Shown: piece by piece, positions 57,541 through 64,000 of the stretch | How positions within the stretch are numbered: the stretch's first letter is position 1 | How the letters are laid out: each line of letters begins with the position of its first letter | From: Vicia villosa | Taxonomy: Eukaryota > Streptophyta > Magnoliopsida > Fabales > Fabaceae | DNA length: 64,000 nt | NCBI RefSeq assembly: GCF_029867415.1 | Contig: NC_081184.1 | Coordinates: 112,675,476-112,739,475 of the forward strand | Direction of reading: 5' to 3' | Program-made: the position numbers and the translations under genes | The notes under the pieces: model-generated | The model's database searches: none | What the model was told of the DNA's origin: nothing | What the model saw: only the letters and a program-made list of their open reading frames with translations

Positions 57541-59279
57541 TTAGACTATGTTAAACATGTGACTCCATAAACAAGATGGAGTGAATTGTGTGTTATTGAA
57601 AAAACAGTAGTTTGATTTTATTTTTTTACAATTATTTTTAAATTTTAAAACCATTTTGAAAACATTTTAATAATTTAGCACCTGAAAGATAAATAAGCAG
57701 AAAATAAATTGTTAAGGGTAAGAGAGATAACATCAGGAGTTATAGAGGTTCAATCAAAATGAAGTGACATAATCCTCTCCTCAAGATTCGATCTTGAGAG
57801 TATCCAATAATTATTATAAGCTTTTAGTAGTCGAACTCCCTTATACAAGGAATAATGAAGTTTCTGGCTAACTTCAAAGTAAACAACGAATATCGGATAG
57901 AAGCGATAGTCTTATTGAAGGAGTTAATCCCCAAGTTAAATCGAGATTTTACACATGCTTATCTCAAACCAAGATGAGATTTTGAAACGAGCTGAAGTCA
58001 CGAATCAAACCAAAGTTTAAACCAGGCTGGCCATGAACCACTAAGATTTTGAATCAGGATGATCTCGAACCAAAGAAATTTTTTGACCGGAATGAACTTA
58101 TAAATCGAACTGAAGTTTTTATCAGGATAACCACAACCCAAGTGATATGTTGAACCGGGTTGATCTCGATACAAAGTAAGCTTTTGATCGGGCTTAGCTT
58201 ACGAACCTAAACGACAACTTAGAATCTAAATCCCCAAACTGAAGCTTTTTTACGGGTTTAACTTTTAACTCAAATACACAATCCCTTATAGATAAAATAA
58301 TCAGTCAATCGAAAATATTTTTTTGGTGAACTTACAACAATGCCCTTTCTAAAATTACAAAAAATACCTCACTGAGAAAAATAACTTTTTCGAATTGATA
58401 TGACCAAACTCAAGTGAAAGAAAGTAAAGAAAAATATTTTAAAGGGAGAGAGTGTGAAGTGTGAGATAGAGTGCTCTTGATCCTGGATATGAAAATGTGA
58501 AGGAAATAACCTCTATTTACAGGCTAGAGGTTGACACAAAAAAGAAAAAATTCTTGGGTCAAATTTAATGTGCCAATAGATTGACATCATGCTCCAACTG
58601 ATTGGCAGACCTCAAAATAAACGTCTAGGCTGTTTTAAAAAGAAGGAAAGGAGATATAGTCGTTTTCATTCATTAAGACAATGTCGCAAATGTATAAGGA
58701 CCACTTTTGCACTAACCCAATCGATTAGGTCTTCGTGTCAATCAATTGAACATTACAAGTTTCGTCTAAAACATTCAGACAGTTCCTGATTCAACGAGCT
58801 TCGAAAACATTTTTAGGAGTATTTTCTTAATAAAACATGTTTTATTGTGTGTGTGATTTTAGCCGCATAACTTTATGAAAAACCCTTATGCTTTTACAAC
58901 ATACAATTCACTCAGGCGCGACTTGGCGAGCTTCCTCTCTTTCACACTTTGAAACTTCAAGACTTGTCAGATAATCCAGTCATACAGAAACTTACTTGAA
59001 TTCTTATTGAATATGAGGCTTGAGATTTCTTCTTATTTAGTGCCAAGTCATCTTTGTAGTTATTATTTATCTGTATCTTAGTCTGCTTGAATCTTTAACA
59101 GCTTATTATGCTTGCACTTTAGTGGTCATCATCAAAATCTAGTTAGCATTATAAAAAGCATATTCATTTTCAAGAGCATGTTGTCCATACCTTCTTTGAT
59201 TTCTAAATCTGCATAACATGGTTCCACATACCTTTCTACTAATATCAGTCTCATCTTACCTGAAATGCAACAAAAGATG
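57541..59279 (-). mobile_element. Unclassified interspersed repeat, probably a minus-strand LTR remnant
   Basis: The block 'taatcctctcctcaagattcgatcttgagag' (57768-57798) and successive phrases of 'aaccaa.g..gattttgaa' type at 57960-58200 resemble a legume repeat I know only by appearance. CAATCGATTAGG and CAATCAATTG occur at about 58720-58745. No coding domain. Its right limit merges into the Copia pseudogene. Confidence 0.35.
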
Positions 59280-61844
59280 TGCACCCTCAACAAGTGTGGA
59301 AAGCCAAGAAGGAAACTCTAAGCCATATAGCCTATACCTACTTAAGAGTTTCTTCTCGAGGAGATTGATACTTTAGTAGTGGTTTTTCTTGACACATTTC
59401 ATGAGAAAAGAACAACCTGAAGGACATGGAATCATACTCTAATAGCTATGTCACCTTCGGCGATGAAACCAAAGGCAAAATCGTAGGCAAAGGGTAGTTA
59501 GACTGCCTATATCTCCCAAGTGTTAATTACGTGCTTCTTGGTGAAGGTTTCACTGTCAATCTCATCAACATTAATTAACTTTAAGATCATGTCAATAGTT
59601 TTGAATGCACTATCATTGTGTTAGCTGGATTTTTTGACGTATCTCAAATGTTCAATAAGTCAAGTGAAGTTTAAAATAATTAAAAGAATTATAGCATTAG
59701 GTTTCGTGTGTTGCAATTACTACAGAAACTCATTATACTTAAAGTATCCAAGCGAAAGTGAGAAAAGAGTTCAACTGAGTGCAGCCTATGTGTTCAAATA
59801 CAACATTTTATTTATGCAAAGTCTTTTACACTAAGTTATTTTCCTGTACTTTTACTTTCTGTCGAAGTCTTTACTCTCTTTGCATTTACATTCTCTTTTC
59901 ACCTTTTTATTGTCCTAAGGATTTTGACCACGTCGAAATCTACTTCCTTAACAGAGAAAACCATACAAAAATATCAAAAAAACTTTTTGCATACATGTCT
60001 TAGGATCACCTAGTCGATCCTACAAGTAACCATTTTGGGAGGACTAGCGCTTGTTTGCCAAATTTACGGCGAACAAGTTCGGTGTTCAAAATTGACATTT
60101 GGACTAGAAGCATGGAACACGCGTAATCTGCTTATAGCATGATCAAACGATTGACGTTTTTGTCGCTCACGTTCTCCTTGGAAATAGAAGATCATGATTG
60201 CTTTTGTGAATCATGCACATCTCGATGTGACGTTTGGGAAAAGTGGCTATACTAGCTGCGACGTCAGTACAATATTTTCGCGTCGAAAATACTCAAAAAA
60301 GTCCCCTTCTTCCTCTGATCGAAGAAGACATTTTTGGGAAACAATTTGTTAGCTAGATTTTTTGACGTATCTCTTATGTTCAACAAGTCAGGAGAAGTTT
60401 AAAACAATTAAAGGAATTCATCTAAAGTTATTGATATTATTTCGACGAGATGTCAAGTGGATGGTTTGATAGATTTGTCCAAGGAGACATGTCAAAGTTC
60501 CCATACGCGCAGTAGTCTTGGGACTTAGTGGTTTTTTTATTGACTTGGAAGATATTTTGATTAAGGAAATTAAAATACGCAACAAGGCTAAGTAAACCAT
60601 TTTTCGGCCTAACCTGAACTTAAAGGACGCATGGAAGTAAGTTAAGGGCGAAAAGCATGCAAGCGAAGACGTGTCAGCGTTTAGAAAAAGTGACGTTCAT
60701 TAAAGTTATGTAGTTTTCATTATAAATAAGAAATTATAGCGTTAGGTTTCGTGTGTTGCAATTACTACAGAAACTCATTATACTCAAAGTATTTGAGCGA
60801 AAGTGAGAAAAAAGTTCAACTGAGCGCAATGTATGTGTTCAAACACCACAATTTATTTATGCAAAGTCTTTTACACTAAATTATTTTCTTGTACTTTTAC
60901 TTTCTGTCGAAGTCTTTACTCTCTTTGAATTTACATTCTTTTTCCCCTTTTTAATTTGTCCTAAGGATTTTGACCACGTCGAAATCTACGTCCTTTAAAC
61001 AGAAAATCATACAAAATTATCAAAAAACTTTGTGCACATATGTCATAGGATCGCCTAGTCGATCCTACAAGTAAACCCTTTGGGAAGACTAGCGCTTGTT
61101 TGCTAAATTTCACGGCGAACATATTGACAAACATCAAGTTCAACTAATTAAAGGATTTAGATCAACTAATAACTGTTATATGTGGTGTCCGCAAAAGAAT
61201 AATCAATCTCAATCATGTATGATCTCCAAGATTGATGAAACTAAGTTATGCCATAGAAAATTTGATTATTTAAATCTCATAAGTATGAGAAAGATTGTCT
61301 CTAAAAAGACCATTATTGGTCGTCCTAATATCAAGATTGAAGAAAACAAGATTTGTGGAAAATGTTAGATAGGAAAGCAGACCAAGATGTCACACAAGAA
61401 GTTTAAACATCTTACCACCTCTAGAGTTCTTCAACTACTCCGCATAGAGCTCATGGGACTCATGCAGGTTGGAAGTCTATGAGGTAGGAGATATGTCTTT
61501 GTGTATGTTGATGATTTTTCAAGGTACACTTGGGTTGAGTTCTTACGTGAAAAATTAGATACCTTCACCATCTTTGAAAGTTTGTGGCAGCGTTGGCAAT
61601 GTGAGAATGGAGAAGAAAAAGGTAAGATTATCCATATTTGCAATAATCATGGAAGAAAATTTGAGAACTCAAGCTTATCAGAATTATGTACATCAGAAGG
61701 TTTGGCTCATGAGTTTGTAACCCTTATTACACCACAAAAAATGGGGTTGTTGAGCATAAAAATTGTACTCTTCAAGAGATGGCTAAAGTCATGAATGATA
61801 CATGCCAAAACTCTTCCTAATCACTTTTGGATGAAGAAAATAAA
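59280..61844 (+). pseudogene. Copia pol pseudogene (protease to integrase), split by a TRIM-like element
   Basis: Protease homology at 59363-59410 has lost its catalytic Asp (the DSG position reads SSG) and holds three stops. Then come YVTFGDETKGKIVGKG and VNYVLLGEGF to 59618. After the nested element the frame continues through LIKGFRSTNNCYMW, CHRKFDYLNL and KICGKC (integrase zinc finger), then VYVDDFSRYTWVEFL. Integrase Asp 1 is Glu (RIELMG) and Asp 2 is Asn (CNNHG). It ends near FWMKKIN where a gypsy LTR starts at 61845. RT and RNase H are absent. Confidence 0.88.
59619..61121 (+). mobile_element. TRIM-like two-LTR element nested in the Copia pol pseudogene
   Basis: Left LTR 59619-60075 (457 bp) and right LTR 60347-61121 (775 bp) both start TGTTAGCT(G/A)GATTTTTTGACG and end CGGCGAACA. 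The internal region is only 271 bp with no coding sequence. Flanks CATTG and TATTG give a 4-of-5 target duplication. The left LTR lacks about 317 bp (60418-60735 in the right copy), including TATAAATAAG at 60722, so only the right LTR keeps its promoter. Taking out the element restores the pol frame. Size fits TRIM elements; lineage unknown. Confidence 0.82.
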
Positions 61845-62178
61845 TGTAACGCCCCATACCTTTTTCGGGATTACCGACTGACCCCAGAAATTAACACAGA
61901 TCTTTTCAGCATATTTTGTCATCACTCACATGTTTTTCGAAAAATTTCCCAAAAAATCATACATCCTAATACTACTCTAAGTCAAACTTCTTTAACTATG
62001 AAATTCTTATTAGTTAGACTACTGAAAAGAAAAGAAAATACATATAAATTAAGGTTTTAGAATAACTAACTGCATTGTTAAAGCTACGTAAGCACCTCAT
62101 CAAAGATTGTATTGCTTAAAGATTCTCTCAAATGAATAAATTCATCTTTCACTTTATGTCCATCTATGAACATAAAAT
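61845..62178 (+). mobile_element. Start of a gypsy LTR (TGTAACGCCCC), cut by the Copia LTR
   Basis: TGTAACGCCCCATACCTTTTTC begins right after the Copia pol pseudogene. It is the common start of chromovirus-type LTRs and the same type of start as at 1029. It runs 334 bp and is then interrupted by the Copia LTR at 62179. The continuation would be past the right window edge. Confidence 0.6.
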
Positions 62179-63385
62179 TGTTAGAACAAGATTTGTTCTG
62201 ATCAATTATCTTAGTTTTGATGATAACAATAATATGAATTTTGCTTAAGATAATATGGTACTCTAATCCAATGCAATTTCCTTTTCAGGAAATATATAAA
62301 GAGTATGCATAATTCAGCGCTCAGAAGCTTTGTCTCAAGGTTTCAGCATGCAACATCAGAACATGGTCTGGCAAGACATCAGAAGATGGTCGAAGCAGAA
62401 TCAGAACATGGGTCTATGGAAGCATCAGAAGAACATGAGATCAGAAGCACTGAAGTTCTGATGGTATCACGCACAGAAGCACTTCAAGGTCAGAAGATCA
62501 GAAGATGCTTTGCACCAAGCTGTTTGACTCTGATGATATTCAAACGTTGTATTCACAAACATCAGATCAGAAGGAAGTACAAGTGGCAGGCTACGCTGAC
62601 TGACAAAAGGAACGTTAGAAGCTATTAAAGGCAACGTCAGTAGACACAGCGTGAACAAGGCTCGAGGTAGTTGACAAAAGCGTATAACATTAAATGCGAT
62701 GCTGTACGGAACACGCAAAGCATTAAATGCACTCAACGGTCATCTTCTCCAACGCCTATAAATATGAAGTTCTGATGAGAAGCAAGGTTAACGAACTAAC
62801 ACAATTTCTGTGAATATTAACTTGCTGAAACACAGTTCTATTCAAAGCTCAGAATCTTCATCTTCATCAAAGCTCACTACATTGCCGTTGTAATATATTA
62901 GTGAGAATAAGCTTAAACGATAAGAGAAATATCACAGTTTGTGATTATAGCTTTTAAGAAGCAATTGTAATACTCTTAGATTTGATTACATTAAGTTGTA
63001 AGGAACTAGAGTGATCGTGTGGATCAGAATACTCTAGGAAGTCTTAGAGGTTATCTAAGCAGGTTGTAACTAGAGTGATCGTGTGGATCAGAAGACTCTA
63101 GAAAGTCTTAGAGGGTATCTAAGCAGTTGTTCCTGGAGTGATCAGTGTGTGATCAGAAGACTCTGGAAGACTTAGTTGCTGACTAAGTGGAAAACCATTG
63201 TAATCCGTGCGATTAGTGGATTAAATCCTCAGTTGAGGTAAATCATCTCTGCGGGGGTGGACTGGAGTAGTTTAGTTAACAACGAACCAGGATAAAAATA
63301 ACTGTGCAATTTATTTTTATCGGTCAAGTTTTTAAAGCTACACTTATTCAACCCCCCCCCTTTCTAAGTGTTTTTCTATCCTTCA
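62179..63385 (+). mobile_element. 5' LTR of a Copia element (1,207 bp)
   Basis: Starts TGTTAGAACAAGATTTG and ends CTATCCTTCA, followed by the primer site. U3 has a dense run of TCAGAA-type motifs (62320-62515; at least eight copies such as atcagaacatgg and atcagaagatgg), then CTATAAATAT at 62756-62765. R/U5 carries three roughly 64 bp repeats of 'agagtgatcgtgtggatcaga' at about 63007, 63070 and 63136. Bases 62901-63385 recur at 1-485. The 5 bases before it are AAAAT; the matching duplication would lie outside the window. Confidence 0.9.
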
Positions 63386-63386
63386 A

Positions 63387-63399
63387 TTGGCATCAGAGC
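63387..63399 (+). other. Primer-binding site, initiator Met tRNA type
   Basis: TTGGCATCAGAGC one base after the LTR end; differs from the common Copia site TGGTATCAGAGC by one base. Confidence 0.9.
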
Positions 63400-63471
63400 G
63401 CCGGTTCTAAGGTGCAAGCACTTAACCGTGTTTAGAAAAGATTCAGGAGGAGAAAAACGCTTCAGTAAAAG

Positions 63472-64000
63472 ATGGCTGATGAAACTGCAAAGTCTACATC
63501 TACATCTGGCTCTGCTGAGCAACACAACGGTAACAATGGTTATACTAGACCGCCGGTATTTGATGGTGAAAACTTTGAATACTGGAAAGATAAACTGGAA
63601 AGTTACTTTCTTGGTCTAGATGGTGATCTATGGGATCTTCTGATGGATGGTTACAAACATCCGGTAAATGCCAGTGGCGTAAAGCTGACAAGGCAAGAAA
63701 TGAGTGATGATCAGAAGAAGCTTTTCAGGAATCATCATAAATGCAGAACTGTTTTGCTGAATGCTATCTCTCATGCTGAGTATGAGAAGATATCTAACAG
63801 GGAAACGGCCTATGACATATATGAGTCCTTGAAAATGACTCATGAAGGAAATGCTCAAGTCAAGGAGACTAAAGCTCTTGCTCTAATCCAGAAATATGAA
63901 GCCTTCAAGATGGAGGATGATGAAGACATTGAAAAGATGTTTTCAAGATTTCAAACTCTTACTGCTGGATTGAGAGTTCTTGACAAGGGATACAACAAGG
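63472..64000 (+). CDS. Copia gag, N-terminal part, open to the window end
   Basis: ATG at 63472 (MADETAKSTSTSGSAEQHNG) opens a frame that is uninterrupted for 176 codons to the edge. The block FDGENFEYWKDKLESYF matches the DUF4219/gag start, and LWDLLMDGY, KLFRNHHKCRTVLLNAI and EDIEKMFSRFQTL match the UBN2 gag domain. It would encode the structural protein of a virus-like particle. The lack of lesions so far suggests a younger copy than the one at 7005-17416. Confidence 0.88.
   Translation, partial: MADETAKSTSTSGSAEQHNGNNGYTRPPVFDGENFEYWKDKLESYFLGLDGDLWDLLMDGYKHPVNASGVKLTRQEMSDDQKKLFRNHHKCRTVLLNAISHAEYEKISNRETAYDIYESLKMTHEGNAQVKETKALALIQKYEAFKMEDDEDIEKMFSRFQTLTAGLRVLDKGYNK

Overview
The window is plant nuclear DNA. 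It holds spliced GT-AG genes, LTR retrotransposons packed inside one another, an L1-type LINE, and AT-rich spacers. Ogre-type Ty3/gypsy elements (LTR starting TGTCATACCCC, tRNA-Arg primer site TGGCGACTCTGCTGGGGA, multi-kb LTRs) point to a legume with a large genome, most likely tribe Fabeae (pea, vetch, lentil, Lathyrus). That assignment is inferred from element families and was not tested by a search. I see no bacterial genes, CRISPR array, rRNA or functional tRNA gene.

Layout. 1-485: 3' part of a Copia LTR running in from the left. 486-5150: old Ty3/gypsy LTR-like DNA, mostly minus strand. 5460-18627: a 5'-truncated LINE split by a complete 10.4 kb Copia element (7005-17416, TSD TCAAA). The Copia element has gag, a broken pol and an extra ORF between pol and the 3' LTR. 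19143-20961: Athila-like LTR. 22020-25648 (minus): a plant-mobile-domain (PMD) pseudogene cut by a 2,477 bp solo LTR with TSD CTCAG. 25649-28900: AT-rich spacer, palindrome clusters, an (AT)n tract and the 5' end of a small gypsy-like element. 28954-36397: a Copia-like LTR split by a 5,951 bp Ogre-like solo LTR (TSD GTGAG). 36780-38172: 3' end of a Tat-type gypsy element with an antisense PMD ORF and a polypurine tract. Into that tract a young, coding-depleted Ogre derivative has inserted (38173-49880, near-identical 3.24 kb LTRs, TSD GGGGG). 49890-52790: LTR of the outer gypsy element followed by a decayed Tat/Ogre pol. 54200-56700: the one intact host gene, a six-exon bHLH transcription factor of the bHLH80/81/122/130 (FBH) group. 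59280-61844: a Copia pol pseudogene with a TRIM-like two-LTR element inserted in it (59619-61121). 61845-62178: start of a gypsy LTR. 62179-64000: 5' LTR, primer site and open gag of a Copia element continuing off the right edge.

The host gene does not work with its neighbours; it is a single-gene island in nested repeats. Within the elements the parts follow retrotransposon logic: LTR promoter, tRNA primer site, gag, protease-integrase-RT-RNase H (or protease-RT-RNase H-integrase for gypsy), extra ORF, polypurine tract, LTR. The most striking unexplained pattern is that several unrelated LTR families each carry a cluster of their own short, CG-centred palindrome ahead of a TATA box. In the Copia element at 7005-17416 the same cluster-plus-TATA layout recurs internally, just upstream of the extra ORF.
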